Source: Streptomyces sp. SBT349
GTDB lineage: Bacteria > Actinomycetota > Actinomycetes > Streptomycetales > Streptomycetaceae
Assembly: GCF_001083795.1 (NCBI RefSeq)
Contig: NZ_LAVK01000008.1
Coordinates: forward strand, 1-54,224
DNA: 54,224 bases
Direction: 5' to 3'
Part shown: positions 45,158 through 54,224 of the stretch, in pieces
Position numbering within the stretch: the stretch's first letter is position 1
Layout of the letters: every line of letters begins with the position of its first letter
The notes under the pieces: model-generated
Seen by the model: only the letters and a program-made list of their open reading frames with translations
What the model was told of the DNA's origin: nothing
Database searches by the model: none
Program-made: the position numbers and the translations under genes

Positions 45158-47968
45158 ATGCCGATATTCGCCAGAGAAGCGGAACTCTACAAGCTCAAGT
45201 CAGCGCTCGCCGACTGCCTGTCGGGAAGACCCAACGTCACCGTCCTGGAGGGCCCCGCCGGCTGCGGCAAGACCGCACTGCTCGACGCGCTGATGGAGCA
45301 GGCGTCGGCGGAGGGAGCGGTCGTCCTCAGGGCGGCCGCGCTGAGCTCGGAGCGGGACCTGCCCCTGTCGGTGATGCGACAACTGGCCGAGAGCGCGCCG
45401 GCCTCGGACGACATCGGGCGGTGTCTGGCTGCCCTATCGGCGGGCGACATGGGTTCAGGCGATCCGCCCGATGCCGTGACTCCTGGACGGGCCCACGCGG
45501 GAGAAATGTTCAGGGCCTGCGCGGATCTGCGTGCCGTCGCCCATGAGCGCCCCGTCGTCATCGGCGTCGACGACGCGCACCATGCGGACGACAGGTCCCT
45601 GCGACGCCTGCTGTACATCGCCGCGCGTGCCAGGGCGACGGGACTCATGATGGTCTTCACCGAGGTCCTGCACCACCGGCAGTGGAGCACCGCGTACCGT
45701 GACGTGTTCCTTCAGCAGCCCGAGTACCGGCGCATGCGGCTCACCAGCCTGGACCCGGACGGCGTCACGTCGCTCGTGAACGAGCACGCTCGCATGGCCG
45801 TCGACGACCTGCTGGTGGACGGTCTCCACGCCGCCACCGGCGGGAATCCCCTGCTGATCCGAGCGCTCCTGGAAGACCATCTGACGGCGAGCGCGGTGCC
45901 CGATCCGTCGGAGCGGCTGAAAGTGCTCACGGGGGGCGAGGTGTTCGCCCACGCCATTCTGACCTGCGTGGACCGCAGCGGGCCCGTGGCCGCACGCGTG
46001 GCCGAGGGGCTCGCCGTCCTGGGCGACGCCGCCGGCCTGGACCTCCTCCGGCGGCTCTGCCGGCTTCCTCTGGCCGTGGCCGAGCTCGGCACCCGCGTAC
46101 TCCGGGCCACGGGCGTGACCGAGGACTTCGGGTTCCGGCATTCCGCCGCACGGACAGCCGTCCTCGACGGTATGGACCCGGGACGCCGACGGGAACTGCA
46201 CAGCCGTGCAGCGGCACTCCTGTACGCGGACGGCGCCTCCGTGGTGAGCATCGCAGCGCATCTGCGGAACGCGGAACGTGTCGAGGAACCGTGGGGGGTG
46301 CCCGTGCTCCAGGAGGCCGCGGAAGAGGTGCTGGCCGACGACCGGGACACGTTGGCGATCGCCTATCTGGACCTGGCCTACCGCTTCTGCCCCGATGCGC
46401 GGCAGCGCGTCGAGATCCGCCTCAGGTCCGCCGTCATCCTCCAGCGCGGCGATCCTTGGGCCGCGGAGAGGCTGGGCGATGAACTGCTGCTGAGTCTGCG
46501 GACCGGGGAGCTCACCGCACAGCACCGCGCGAAGCTGGCCAATGTCCTCACCGGGCAAGGCCGGATCGAGGATGCCGGGGAGGTCTTCGGCACGCTGCGA
46601 AGGCTGGGCGAGGGAGAGTCTCCCGTTCCCGTCGACTGGGCGGCCGGCCCGCGGGCCCTGGTCGGCGGGCGGCACCACCCCTGGGTGAGCGAAGACGTGG
46701 GCGAGAGGCCCGGCGACGACGGATCCTCGTACCAGGGCTCGGTCCCCGGACCGGGCACGACGACGGGGTACGAGGTGGTGCCCTGGGCCGGGCCCGTCCC
46801 CGCCGCCGGGGACGAGATCACCGCCGCGGCTCAGGAACTGCTCCAGCGGTGCGTCCTCACGGATTCGACGGTGGAAGCCATCAGCAGCGCCATCAAGTGC
46901 CTGACATACGGGGGAGGAGCCGACAGGGCCCAGTACTGGAGCGGGGTCCTTCTGAAGGAGGCGGACCGCCGCGGCGCATCGGGCTGGTCCGCGCATTTCG
47001 CGGGACTCCAAGCGGAAGGCGCCTACCACCAGGGCGACATACGGCGAGCGAGGGATCTGGCCCGACTCGGTCTCGAGCGGATATCCGGGCCCAACAGGAG
47101 CCTTCTCGCCTGCTCGCTGCTGGCCGCCCAGATCATGAGCGAGACGGTCATGGGTGACTATGAGGCAGGCGCACGCATGTTGAACCAGCCAACGCCCGAG
47201 TCCCTGCTCGGTAGCACCCACGGGCTGACGTACATCCGGGCACGAGGCCACTATCACCTGGCCACCGACCGGCTCGACGACGCGCTCGACGACTTCATGT
47301 CCGTCGGACAGTTGGCACGCCGCTGGGGCACCGACATTCCGGCCTGGCTGCCCTGGCGGGGTGACACGGCCGAAGTGCTGCTCCGGCTCGGACAGCGGGA
47401 GGAGGCCGAGCGGCTGGTCGTGGAGCAGGAGGCCAGGATCGCCGACAACTGCGGCAGAGCCCGGGGCATGACCTTGCGCCTGCTCGCGGCAACCGCTCCG
47501 CCGGACAGGCGTCTTCCGATCCTGGCACGCTCGATGTCGTTACTGCACGGCGCCGGTGACCGACTTGAACTGGCCCGCACGTTGTACGACCTCGCCGACG
47601 TGTACAGGCGACTCGGCGAGACGGCCCAGGCCGCGATGGCCTCCCGCCGTGCCTGGCAGCTGGCCAGGGAGTGCGGAGCCGAGCCGCTCTGCTCCGGAGG
47701 GCACCTCGAACACGGTGAAGACCATAGGAACAGCGGCGGGATGGGGAGCACCGCCGTCGATGTCAGCACGGTGCGGCTCAGCAGCTCCGAGAGGCGGGTG
47801 GCCGTGCTGGCCGCGTGCGGATACACGAACCGCGACATCTCCTCCCGCCTCTCCGTCACGATCAGCACCGTTGAGCAGCACCTCACCGGCGTCTACCGGA
47901 AGTTCAAGATCTGCGGCCGTGAGCAGCTGCCGCTGGAACTGCAATTCGAAGTCGAGGACATAGCGTGA
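45158..47968 (+). CDS. Second LAL-type LuxR-family activator, bldA-dependent
   Basis: 936 residues from ATG 45158 with GAGGGTGGA upstream. Same layout as its neighbour: MPIFAREAELYKL, Walker A EGPAGCGKT (Lys38), Walker B-like VVIGVDDAHHADD, helical middle with ESLLGSTHGLTYIRARG (neighbour: ESLLGSGYGLIYLRARG), and a C-terminal LuxR HTH (from about 873: LSSSERRVAVLAACGYTNRDISSRLSVTISTVEQHL). One TTA codon at 47540-47542 (residue 795). The two genes clearly arose by duplication. This copy keeps the usual REAEL start that the first lacks. A likely cluster-situated activator of the PKS genes that begin 4.8 kb downstream. Confidence 0.95.
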   Translation: MPIFAREAELYKLKSALADCLSGRPNVTVLEGPAGCGKTALLDALMEQASAEGAVVLRAAALSSERDLPLSVMRQLAESAPASDDIGRCLAALSAGDMGSGDPPDAVTPGRAHAGEMFRACADLRAVAHERPVVIGVDDAHHADDRSLRRLLYIAARARATGLMMVFTEVLHHRQWSTAYRDVFLQQPEYRRMRLTSLDPDGVTSLVNEHARMAVDDLLVDGLHAATGGNPLLIRALLEDHLTASAVPDPSERLKVLTGGEVFAHAILTCVDRSGPVAARVAEGLAVLGDAAGLDLLRRLCRLPLAVAELGTRVLRATGVTEDFGFRHSAARTAVLDGMDPGRRRELHSRAAALLYADGASVVSIAAHLRNAERVEEPWGVPVLQEAAEEVLADDRDTLAIAYLDLAYRFCPDARQRVEIRLRSAVILQRGDPWAAERLGDELLLSLRTGELTAQHRAKLANVLTGQGRIEDAGEVFGTLRRLGEGESPVPVDWAAGPRALVGGRHHPWVSEDVGERPGDDGSSYQGSVPGPGTTTGYEVVPWAGPVPAAGDEITAAAQELLQRCVLTDSTVEAISSAIKCLTYGGGADRAQYWSGVLLKEADRRGASGWSAHFAGLQAEGAYHQGDIRRARDLARLGLERISGPNRSLLACSLLAAQIMSETVMGDYEAGARMLNQPTPESLLGSTHGLTYIRARGHYHLATDRLDDALDDFMSVGQLARRWGTDIPAWLPWRGDTAEVLLRLGQREEAERLVVEQEARIADNCGRARGMTLRLLAATAPPDRRLPILARSMSLLHGAGDRLELARTLYDLADVYRRLGETAQAAMASRRAWQLARECGAEPLCSGGHLEHGEDHRNSGGMGSTAVDVSTVRLSSSERRVAVLAACGYTNRDISSRLSVTISTVEQHLTGVYRKFKICGREQLPLELQFEVEDIA

Positions 47969-48129
47969 CGGCGGAGTGCCTTCGGCCGGCACCCGTTCGG
48001 CAGCGGCAGGCAGGGCCGGGCAAGCGGCCTTGGGCATGGATGGAAGCGTAGGACGATGACCAGGATGATGACAGCGCGTGCACAGGGGCACGCGTGGCCT
48101 GCGGTGTTGATGGGAGCTTCAAGGTGTTG

Positions 48130-48606
48130 ATGACGGGCAGGATTCTGCGGTTCGACGAGTCCCGGGGCTATGGGTTCATCGCCCCCGACGAGGGGCAGGA
48201 GGATGTCTTCATGCATGCCAACGACCTGCTGGCCGAGGAATACCTCTACCAGGCGGGGCGGCGTGTGGAGTTCTTCATCGAGGAGGGCGGCAAGGGGCCG
48301 AAAGCGTCGGAGATCCGTCTCGTCACGCCGGCCGCGGCATCGGACCCCTCACCGCCCGCCCGCCGCTATCTGGAAGAGGTGCCGCCCCCCTCGGCCCCGG
48401 CACCGGCGACCCCGGCGGCCTCGCAGGATGGACAGGACGACGAACCCACCTGTGATGTCCTGTCTCTCGCCGACTTCCGCGGCGAGGTGACCGAGATCCT
48501 CATCAACGCGGACGGGACGCTGACGGCCGCGCAGATCCACCGGGTGCGGACGCGCCTCGCCGAGGCGGCCCTGGCTCACGGCTGGGTCGAGGCCAGCGAG
48601 ACCTGA
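48130..48606 (+). CDS. Cold-shock-domain protein with C-terminal extension
   Basis: 158 residues from ATG 48130 (AAGG upstream); an ATG 36 nt earlier is in frame but would add a non-typical start. The first 70 residues are a cold-shock OB fold: GRILRFDESRGYGFIAPDEGQEDVFMHANDL, with GYGFI (RNP1) and DVFMHA (RNP2), the nucleic-acid-binding faces. A Pro/Ala linker and a helical tail (DFRGEVTEILINADG, ALAHGWVEA) follow. Most CspA proteins are about 67 residues, so this is an extended RNA- or DNA-binding version of unknown target. It lies between the LAL pair and the exporter operon. Confidence 0.9.
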   Translation: MTGRILRFDESRGYGFIAPDEGQEDVFMHANDLLAEEYLYQAGRRVEFFIEEGGKGPKASEIRLVTPAAASDPSPPARRYLEEVPPPSAPAPATPAASQDGQDDEPTCDVLSLADFRGEVTEILINADGTLTAAQIHRVRTRLAEAALAHGWVEASET

Positions 48607-48631
48607 ACGAAGACGCGACATCTCGCGCGTG

Positions 48632-48658
48632 CCCGGCCGGAGTACGGCCCCGGCCGGG
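48632..48658 (+). terminator. Terminator after the cold-shock-domain gene
   Basis: CCCGGCCGG pairs exactly with CCGGCCGGG around a 9-nt loop, 25 nt after the stop at 48606. Confidence 0.6.
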
Positions 48659-49003
48659 GCGCGGTGGCTCCTGGGCCGCCTCGTGCTGTGTTGGCGGTCC
48701 CTGATGGTCGACGATGACGGTCTTTCCGGGAGGCGGCTGTGCCGGGGCCTGCCGGTGACGGTCCAGTCGGGGCTGGTGACTCCACGCGCCGCTGCGGCGC
48801 GCGTCAGTTCCGGCACGACCTCAGCCGCGTGGGCGGCGGTGGTCAGATGTGCGCACATCCACAGCAACCGACCCGCCCCTCGGGGCGGTTGGCGCCGAGC
48901 TCAGTGGGGTGAACAGGGCACCGCGCGACGGTAGCTGGGGCCCACTGACCGCACGTCAGGATCGCGATAAGACGGCACCATACGGCCTTTCAGCTTCCGA
49001 TGC
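48659..49003. other. Non-coding stretch upstream of the TetR gene
   Basis: 345 bp without a supported gene. A second short hairpin (CCGCCCC-TC-GGGGCGG, 48873-48888) is present. A minus-strand stretch (about 48720-48860) with HLTTAAHAAEVVPELTRAAAA is protein-like and could be a decayed fragment, but it has no ribosome site. Confidence 0.4.
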
Positions 49004-49034
49004 GGATGTATAGCATCCTGGTCATGCATCCAGG
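49004..49034 (+). promoter_or_regulatory. TetR promoter and operator
   Basis: TATAGC (49009-49014) would start transcription at or near ATG 49024 (leaderless). GGATG-TATAG-CATCC (49004-49018) is an inverted repeat centred on this -10, and CCTGG-n8-CCAGG (49017-49034) a second one over the start codon. Both suit autorepression by TetR. Confidence 0.5.
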
Positions 49035-49731
49035 TTCCGAGTGGCGTGACCGGCCGGCTGAGGATCTGACCAGCCGGGCACGGATCAGAGACGCGGCCTT
49101 GGCGCAGTTCGCCGAACACGGCACCAAGGGAGCGACGATCAAGGGCATCGCCGAGGCGGCTGGGGTGTCCCCAGGGCTGCTTCAGCATCACTTCGGGTCG
49201 AAGAGCGCGCTGCAAGAGGCGTGTGACGCGTACGTGGTCGAGGCGTTCGACGGGCTGGACCGGTTCGGTCTGAACAGCGGCGAGATCACCAAGTCGGACT
49301 TCATGGAGGAGCTCCTGGCGAAGAGCTCGCTCGTCATTCGCTACATGGCCCGCGCCATGGTCGACGGTTCCCCCGTGGCGTCCGCGTTGTTCGACACCGG
49401 CGCGACGGTCGCCGAGGAGTTCCTCACCGGTATCGCACCCGAGAGGTTTCCCGCCGGGTCGTCCCAGGCGAGCGACGCCGCGGCCGTCATGGCCGCGATG
49501 CACATGGCGACGCTCGTGCTGCACGACCACCTCTCCCGCCGGATGGGCGACGACATCCTCGCCCCGCAGAGCTCGCACCGCATCGGCGTGGCCATGCTCG
49601 ACATCTACACGGCCATGGCCGAGTTCGCCGCGTCGAGCGTCGGTGACGGCATTCGCAGCGCGGTGGACAGCCACGAGAAGCGCAGTAACCAGTCATCCCC
49701 CTCCTCGACGAATGGACGAGATGATGAGTGA
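49024..49731 (+). CDS. TetR-family transcriptional repressor
   Basis: 235 residues from ATG 49024 (earlier ATGs lie in the operator-like region). N-terminal [52 protein letters not shown], with the typical LxHHFxSK end. The C-terminal ligand domain is helical ([45 protein letters not shown]). It is the first gene of an operon with an ABC exporter whose ATPase start lies within its last codons, so it probably represses that exporter until a drug or pathway product binds. No Shine-Dalgarno, consistent with a leaderless mRNA. Confidence 0.93.
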   Translation: MHPGSEWRDRPAEDLTSRARIRDAALAQFAEHGTKGATIKGIAEAAGVSPGLLQHHFGSKSALQEACDAYVVEAFDGLDRFGLNSGEITKSDFMEELLAKSSLVIRYMARAMVDGSPVASALFDTGATVAEEFLTGIAPERFPAGSSQASDAAAVMAAMHMATLVLHDHLSRRMGDDILAPQSSHRIGVAMLDIYTAMAEFAASSVGDGIRSAVDSHEKRSNQSSPSSTNGRDDE

Positions 49732-50647
49732 GGCGATTCAAATCGAGGGCCTGATCAAGACGTTCGGGCGTACCCGAGCGCTCGACGGCCTCGATATGAC
49801 CGTGCGAACCGGTGAAGTCCACGGCTTCCTCGGGCCGAATGGCGCCGGGAAGACGACGACCCTCCGGGTCCTGCTGGGTCTGATGAACTCGGACGCCGGG
49901 ACGGTCCGGCTGCTCGGCGATGATCCGTGGGAGAAGGCGGTCGAGTTGCACCGCCGGCTGGCCTACGTGCCCGGCGACGTGACCCTGTGGCCCAATCTCA
50001 CCGGCGGCGAGGTCATCGACCTGCTGGGCCGCCTGCGCGGCACCGCCGAGCAGCGTCAGCGCAAGGACGCCCTGATCGAGCGCTTCCAGCTGGACCCGAC
50101 CAAGAAGTCCCGCACCTACTCCAAGGGCAACCGGCAGAAGGTCGTACTGATCGCGACCCTCGTCTCCGACGTCGAATTGCTGCTGCTGGACGAGCCCACC
50201 TCAGGGCTCGATCCGCTGATGGACGCCGTCTTCCGCGAGTGCATCGCGGACGAGAAGGCCAAAGGGCGCACCATCCTGCTCTCCAGTCACATCCTCTCCG
50301 AGGTCGAGGCGCTCTGCGACCGCGTGAGCATCATCCGGGCCGGCCGGATCGTGGAGACCGGCTCCCTGGCCGAGTTGCGTCACCTCACCCGGGTCTCCGT
50401 CACCGCCCTGGTGACCTCCTCCTCCGCCGACCTGGCCTCCCGGCCAGGAGTGCACGACCTCACCACCGACGGCGACCGGGTGCGGTGCCAGGTCGACTCC
50501 GAGAACATCGGCGACGTCGTCGGGTATCTCGGCACGCTCGGTCTGCGCGACATCACCACCCAGCCGCCGACCCTGGAGGAGCTGTTCATCCGGCACTACC
50601 GGACCACGGACGTCGGTGCCGGCGACTCCGCGGCGGTGGCGCGATGA
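49724..50647 (+). CDS. ABC exporter ATP-binding protein (DrrA-like)
   Basis: 307 residues from ATG 49724 (ATG 49712 and 49721 are alternatives), overlapping the TetR 3' end. Walker [11 protein letters not shown], signature [15 protein letters not shown] (a SKGNRQK variant of LSGGQ), Walker [16 protein letters not shown] and switch His in [13 protein letters not shown]. The C-terminal 80 residues are the regulatory part seen in DrrA-type exporter ATPases. It powers export through the permease encoded next, whose start overlaps its stop (ATGA). The position beside a polyketide cluster suggests product export or self-protection; the substrate is inferred. Confidence 0.95.
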   Translation: MSEAIQIEGLIKTFGRTRALDGLDMTVRTGEVHGFLGPNGAGKTTTLRVLLGLMNSDAGTVRLLGDDPWEKAVELHRRLAYVPGDVTLWPNLTGGEVIDLLGRLRGTAEQRQRKDALIERFQLDPTKKSRTYSKGNRQKVVLIATLVSDVELLLLDEPTSGLDPLMDAVFRECIADEKAKGRTILLSSHILSEVEALCDRVSIIRAGRIVETGSLAELRHLTRVSVTALVTSSSADLASRPGVHDLTTDGDRVRCQVDSENIGDVVGYLGTLGLRDITTQPPTLEELFIRHYRTTDVGAGDSAAVAR

Positions 50648-52272
50648 GCGCCCCGGCCGCCACGCTGCCCAGGCCGGCTCCGGCGAAGGCCGTGGCGTCG
50701 GGCCCTCTGACCGGCGTGCCGCGGCTGATCCGCCTCATCCTGCGCCGTGACCGGGTCTGGCTGCCCGTGTGGCTGGTGGTGACCCTCGGCATCGTGACGA
50801 GCCGGGCGAACGCCAGGGAGACCACTTTCCCCGACGCTCAGGCGGTCCAGGACCGGTACAACGAGGTCATGCACGACGTCCCCATGTTCAAGCTCTTCCA
50901 GGGGCCGGCGTATGGGATGGACATCAACGCCCTGGTCGCCCAGGAGGCGATCGGTGGCGCCACCCTGATCGCAGCCCTCGGCGCGGTGATCTTCGTCGTC
51001 CGGCACACCCGGGGCGAGGAACAGGCCGGCCGGAGCGAACTGGTGGGATCCACGGCGGTGGGTCGGCATGCTCAGCTCGGCGCCGCCCTTACCGTCGTGC
51101 TCGGCTCCGGCGTGATCATCGCGCTCTTCTCGGCCGCCGGGATGTCCAGCGCGGGCATGCCGGGCGCCGGGTCGCTCGCCTTCGGCCTGGTCATGATGGG
51201 CGCGGTCTGGCTAGCGGCCGGCATGGCGGCCGTCGCCGCCCAGCTGACAGAGAACGCGCGGGCCGCCACCATCGGCGCGTTCGCGCTCTTCATCGGCCTT
51301 CACTTCGCCCGGGGCGCGGCCGACATGGGTGACGGCTTCGTGAGGTGGCTGGGCTGGCTGACCCCCAACGGCTGGCTGCAACGCTCCCGCCCCTTCGCCG
51401 AGGAGCGCTGGTGGCCCTTCCTGCTCGTGGCGTTGCTCGTCGGCGCACTGCTGTGGACCGCCGGACGCCTCGCCGCCCGCCGCGACCTGGGTGCCGGCAT
51501 GATGTCCGCCCGGCCCGGCCCGGCCCGGGCCGCCCCCGGACTGCGCAGTTCGAGCGCGCTGACCTGGCGGCTCCACCGCGGTATGGCGGCGGTCTGGCTG
51601 GTGGGTGCCATCGCCATCAGCCTGCCCACGGGATTCGTCGGCGCGGACGCCATGGAGGAGTACTCCGACAGCGAGCAGTTCCGCGCATGGGCCGACGCGA
51701 TGGGCGCGAACAACACAGGTGAGGCGTTCTTCGCCTACATCGCCTTCATGATGTGCTTCCCCATCGCCGCCTACGCCCTCATGACGCTGCTGCGGCTGAG
51801 TGAAGAGGAGACCGACGGACATGCCGAACTGTTGCTGAGCACCCCGGTCAGCCGCGTCCGCTGGGTCGTGGGCCACCTGCTGGTCGCCCTGGCCATGCCG
51901 GCGGTCTTGCTGCTCGCCGTCGGCCTGTGCTTCGGCGTCGGCAGCGATGACGTCGGCGACATGGTGACCACCAACGCCGGCCTGATTCCTGCTGTATGGG
52001 TGATCGTGGGGATCGCCATGGCGGCCTACGGCCTGATCGGCCGCGGCGGCGTGATCGTGGGCTGGGGCGCGCTGGTGGTCGCCCTGACCGTCGAGCTCGG
52101 TCGGCACGCGGGCATGCCGGACTGGGTGTTCGAGACGTTCTCCCCCTTCGCCCACGTACTGCCCTTCTTCGGCCCGCCAAGCGCGCTGACGTTGGGCACG
52201 CTCACCCTTATCGCCGCGGCGCTCATCGCGGTGGGGCTCGCCGGAGTCCGGCGTCGGGATCTGCCCGCCTGA
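50644..52272 (+). CDS. ABC exporter permease (ABC-2 type), two fused halves
   Basis: 542 residues from ATG 50644, ATGA overlap with the ATPase gene. About 12 membrane helices in two similar halves: the first begins after [23 protein letters not shown], the second after [21 protein letters not shown], with matched motifs ([21 protein letters not shown] and [21 protein letters not shown]). These E-D/G-R-x-E-L motifs are typical of actinobacterial exporters of the tetronasin/polyketide antibiotic type. It forms the channel with the ATPase dimer. It is followed by a strong terminator, so the TetR-ATPase-permease operon is complete. Confidence 0.93.
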   Translation: MSAPAATLPRPAPAKAVASGPLTGVPRLIRLILRRDRVWLPVWLVVTLGIVTSRANARETTFPDAQAVQDRYNEVMHDVPMFKLFQGPAYGMDINALVAQEAIGGATLIAALGAVIFVVRHTRGEEQAGRSELVGSTAVGRHAQLGAALTVVLGSGVIIALFSAAGMSSAGMPGAGSLAFGLVMMGAVWLAAGMAAVAAQLTENARAATIGAFALFIGLHFARGAADMGDGFVRWLGWLTPNGWLQRSRPFAEERWWPFLLVALLVGALLWTAGRLAARRDLGAGMMSARPGPARAAPGLRSSSALTWRLHRGMAAVWLVGAIAISLPTGFVGADAMEEYSDSEQFRAWADAMGANNTGEAFFAYIAFMMCFPIAAYALMTLLRLSEEETDGHAELLLSTPVSRVRWVVGHLLVALAMPAVLLLAVGLCFGVGSDDVGDMVTTNAGLIPAVWVIVGIAMAAYGLIGRGGVIVGWGALVVALTVELGRHAGMPDWVFETFSPFAHVLPFFGPPSALTLGTLTLIAAALIAVGLAGVRRRDLPA

Positions 52273-52278
52273 CGCGAC

Positions 52279-52309
52279 GCGGTTCCTCGCGGGCTCCGCG
52301 AGGAACCGC
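52279..52309 (+). terminator. Terminator of the exporter operon
   Basis: A perfect 14-bp stem (GCGGTTCCTCGCGG with CCGCGAGGAACCGC) around a 3-nt loop starts 7 nt after the permease stop. Confidence 0.8.
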
Positions 52310-52769
52310 CGACCCGCCTCAGCCACTGCTTCCGCCGCCCGCTGGACGGCGACACGGGGCGGCGGGCCTCACGTCCCATATCCGGGCGAGGGCCGCCGCC
52401 CCTCACCATCGACGCCAGAGAATTGGGATAAGGTGAAGAAGCGGAAGATTCGAGACGGGTGAGTGGCTGAATCCTCCAGTGCATTGTGGCGCTTTCCTCC
52501 GAGGCGGAGTCGATGGCCGCTCCCTGCGCTTCGCCGAGGTGCGAGATTCTCGCGATTGCGGTTTCACCTCCCCCGGTCAAGGCATTACTCGTTACCCCTC
52601 GTAGCCGTCAACCCCTAGGGTGCATCGGTCAACCCCTATAGCGCTCCGGAGGGGCTGGGGAATTCCTCTATTGGACCCCTGATCGCGGCCAGGGGTGTCG
52701 TCCACGACGCCAAGTCCCTTATAGGGTCCGCTGGCATAGAGGATGTGACGACGGAGGAGCCCAGCCGCC
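52310..52769 (+). promoter_or_regulatory. PKS upstream region with ACCCCT motif cluster
   Basis: No gene is supported in these 460 bp. Five ACCCCT motifs occur within 103 bp: 52594, 52611, 52632, 52675 and, inverted, 52691-52696. Two of them are part of the perfect 11-nt direct repeat GTCAACCCCTA at 52607 and 52628, spaced 21 bp or two helical turns. The last two form ACCCCT-n10-AGGGGT. The near-palindrome CCCTTATAGGG (52716-52726) may include the -10. These are good candidates for activator binding, for example by the upstream LAL regulators. Confidence 0.5.
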
Positions 52770-54224
52770 ATGTCGAACGATCCCGTTTCGAACGAAAAGA
52801 CTCTTCGCGATTACCTGAAGTGGGCTTCTGCGGAACTGTACGAAACCCGCCAGCGTCTCCAGGAAGTGGAGGAGTCGGCACGCGAGCCGATTGCCATCGT
52901 GGGAATGGCATGCCGTTTTCCGGGTGGTGTGGAATCTCCCGAGGAACTGTGGCAACTCGTGCACGACGGGCGGGACGCGATTTCGTCGTTCCCCGACGAT
53001 CGTGGCTGGGATATGGCGAGTCTCTTCGACCCGGATCCCGACCGTCCCGGGACCTCGTACACCAGGGAAGGCGGCTTCCTCAAGAACGCGGGCGAATTCG
53101 ACGCCGACTTCTTCGAGATTTCGCCGCGCGAGGCGTTGGCGATGGATCCGCAGCAGCGGCTCATCCTGGAATCCTCCTGGGAGGTGCTCGAAAGCGCCGG
53201 CATCGACCCGGCCACGCTGAAGGGCACCAAGACCGGTTCCTTCATCGGATTCAACCTCGTGGACCACGGCTCCACCCTCCCGAAGATCCCTGACGAGCTC
53301 GAAGGCCACTTCTCGACGGGCAGTTCGGCCAGCGTGCTCTCCGGGCGCGTGGCTTACACCCTTGGCCTCGAAGGCCCCGCCGTCTCCGTCGACACCGCCT
53401 GTTCCTCGTCGCTGGTGGCGCTGCACCTTGCGGTGCAGGCGCTGCGCAACGGCGACTGCTCGCTCGCCCTGGTCGGCGGCGTCACCGTCATGTCCAGCCC
53501 GGGGGAGTTCGTCACCTTCAGCCGCCAACGCGGACTCGCTCCCGACGGGCGGAGCAAGGCGTTCTCAGCAGCCGCGGACGGCCTCGCCATGTCCGAGGGC
53601 GTGGGCATGCTGCTGGTGGAGCGGCTGTCGGATGCTCAGCGGAATGGTCACCGTGTGCTGGCGGTGGTGCGGGGCAGCGCTACCAACCAGGACGGTGCGT
53701 CGAATGGTTTGACGGCGCCGAATGGTCCGTCGCAGCAGCGGGTGATCCGGCAGGCGCTGGCGAACGCGCGGCTGTCGGTGGGGGACGTGGACGCGGTGGA
53801 GGCGCACGGTACGGGGACGGCGCTGGGCGATCCGATCGAGGCGCAGGCGTTGCTGGCGACCTATGGGCAGGACCGAGGCGAGAGCCGGCCGTTGTGGCTG
53901 GGCTCCATCAAGTCGAACATCGGGCATACGCAGGCGGCCGCGGGTGTGGCGGGCGTCATCAAGATGGTGATGGCCATACGCCATGGCCTGCTGCCCAAGA
54001 CGCTGCATGTGGACGAGCCGTCGCCACGGATCGACTGGTCGGCGGGCGCGGTGGAGTTGCTGACCGAGCCGGTGGCGTGGGAACGGAACGGGCGCCCGCG
54101 GCGGGCGGGCGTGTCGTCGTTCGGGATCAGCGGGACGAATGCGCATGTGATCGTGGAGGAGGCGCCGGAGCGGGAGGCCGGTGCGGTGGAGGTGGCGGAG
54201 GGCCCGGGGTTGGGTGTGGTGCCG
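52770..54224 (+). CDS. Type I modular polyketide synthase, N-terminal part (docking domain and ketosynthase)
   Basis: 485 residues visible from ATG 52770 (GGAGGAG upstream); the gene continues beyond the window. Residues 1-35 ([29 protein letters not shown]) form the short coiled-coil docking domain found on downstream PKS subunits. A ketosynthase follows from about 38 ([15 protein letters not shown]): active-site Cys211 in [13 protein letters not shown], His346 in VEAHGTGT, His386 in [11 protein letters not shown], all intact. It condenses extender units onto a chain handed over by another PKS protein. There is no loading module or KSQ at this start, so this is not the first PKS protein of the pathway. 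The linker and acyltransferase lie outside the window. Near the end, codon use differs from the start (more third-position T/G), as in repetitive PKS DNA. Confidence 0.97.
   Translation, partial: MSNDPVSNEKTLRDYLKWASAELYETRQRLQEVEESAREPIAIVGMACRFPGGVESPEELWQLVHDGRDAISSFPDDRGWDMASLFDPDPDRPGTSYTREGGFLKNAGEFDADFFEISPREALAMDPQQRLILESSWEVLESAGIDPATLKGTKTGSFIGFNLVDHGSTLPKIPDELEGHFSTGSSASVLSGRVAYTLGLEGPAVSVDTACSSSLVALHLAVQALRNGDCSLALVGGVTVMSSPGEFVTFSRQRGLAPDGRSKAFSAAADGLAMSEGVGMLLVERLSDAQRNGHRVLAVVRGSATNQDGASNGLTAPNGPSQQRVIRQALANARLSVGDVDAVEAHGTGTALGDPIEAQALLATYGQDRGESRPLWLGSIKSNIGHTQAAAGVAGVIKMVMAIRHGLLPKTLHVDEPSPRIDWSAGAVELLTEPVAWERNGRPRRAGVSSFGISGTNAHVIVEEAPEREAGAVEVAEGPGLGVVP

Noticed and set aside
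48349..48867. 172-codon minus frame overlapping the cold-shock-domain gene
   Set aside because: Half of it is antisense to a clear gene; only a short stretch outside looks protein-like, so at most a relic.

Overview
The window is very GC-rich DNA with densely packed genes, Shine-Dalgarno sites of the GGAGG type, leaderless starts, bldA-type TTA codons and gene families typical of Streptomyces or a close actinomycete relative. It reads as a piece of a linear chromosome where a housekeeping stretch passes into accessory DNA and then into the start of a modular polyketide cluster.

Region by region. (1) 1-10.7 kb, mostly core: the end of a DinB-type polymerase, a PRC-barrel protein, a tandem glycine riboswitch followed by gcvP, a GCS2-type ligase, a CPBP membrane protease, a DUF4232 lipoprotein, a divergent pair of a PNPOx-fold protein and a MocR regulator sharing a palindromic operator, and a DUF488 protein. 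(2) 10.8-13.3 kb, the most unusual part: a possible minus-strand operon of a predicted aerolysin-like protein, a 34-codon small ORF and a metacaspase-like protease carrying an EF-hand loop and a J-domain-less DnaJ zinc-finger/C-terminal module. (3) 13.4-22.7 kb: a lipoprotein, a membrane protein, a CUT1 sugar importer (binding protein plus two permeases, no ATPase) and, divergently, a ROK regulator followed by a CUT2 (xylose/ribose-type) importer, all joined by 4-nt overlaps. (4) 22.9-33.4 kb: a CHAT protease with 13 TPR repeats that are partly identical at DNA level, small unknowns, an ECF41 sigma factor with its carboxymuconolactone-decarboxylase partner and a matching promoter, a histidine phosphatase, and a 932-residue one-pass receptor with an extracytoplasmic substrate-binding domain. 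(5) 33.4-42.2 kb: a patchwork of decayed and intact genes: an IclR relic, a Tat-type GH11 xylanase, a hydrolase/MarR divergent pair with clear operator repeats, a probable relaxase relic, NhaA, a second hydrolase, and about 0.9 kb without a convincing gene. (6) 42.2-54.2 kb: two tandem LAL-type LuxR regulators (three TTA codons between them), a cold-shock-domain protein, a TetR/ABC exporter operon, and the first 485 residues of a type I PKS preceded by a cluster of ACCCCT motifs.

How the parts may work together: glycine is sensed in RNA to switch on glycine cleavage. The GH11 xylanase and the two sugar importers fit a plant-biomass lifestyle. Caspase, CHAT and pore-former-like genes suggest NLR/effector-type conflict biology. 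The LAL regulators, TTA codons, exporter and PKS look like the left edge of a developmentally controlled polyketide cluster. Families were recognised by eye from motifs; no database search was run.
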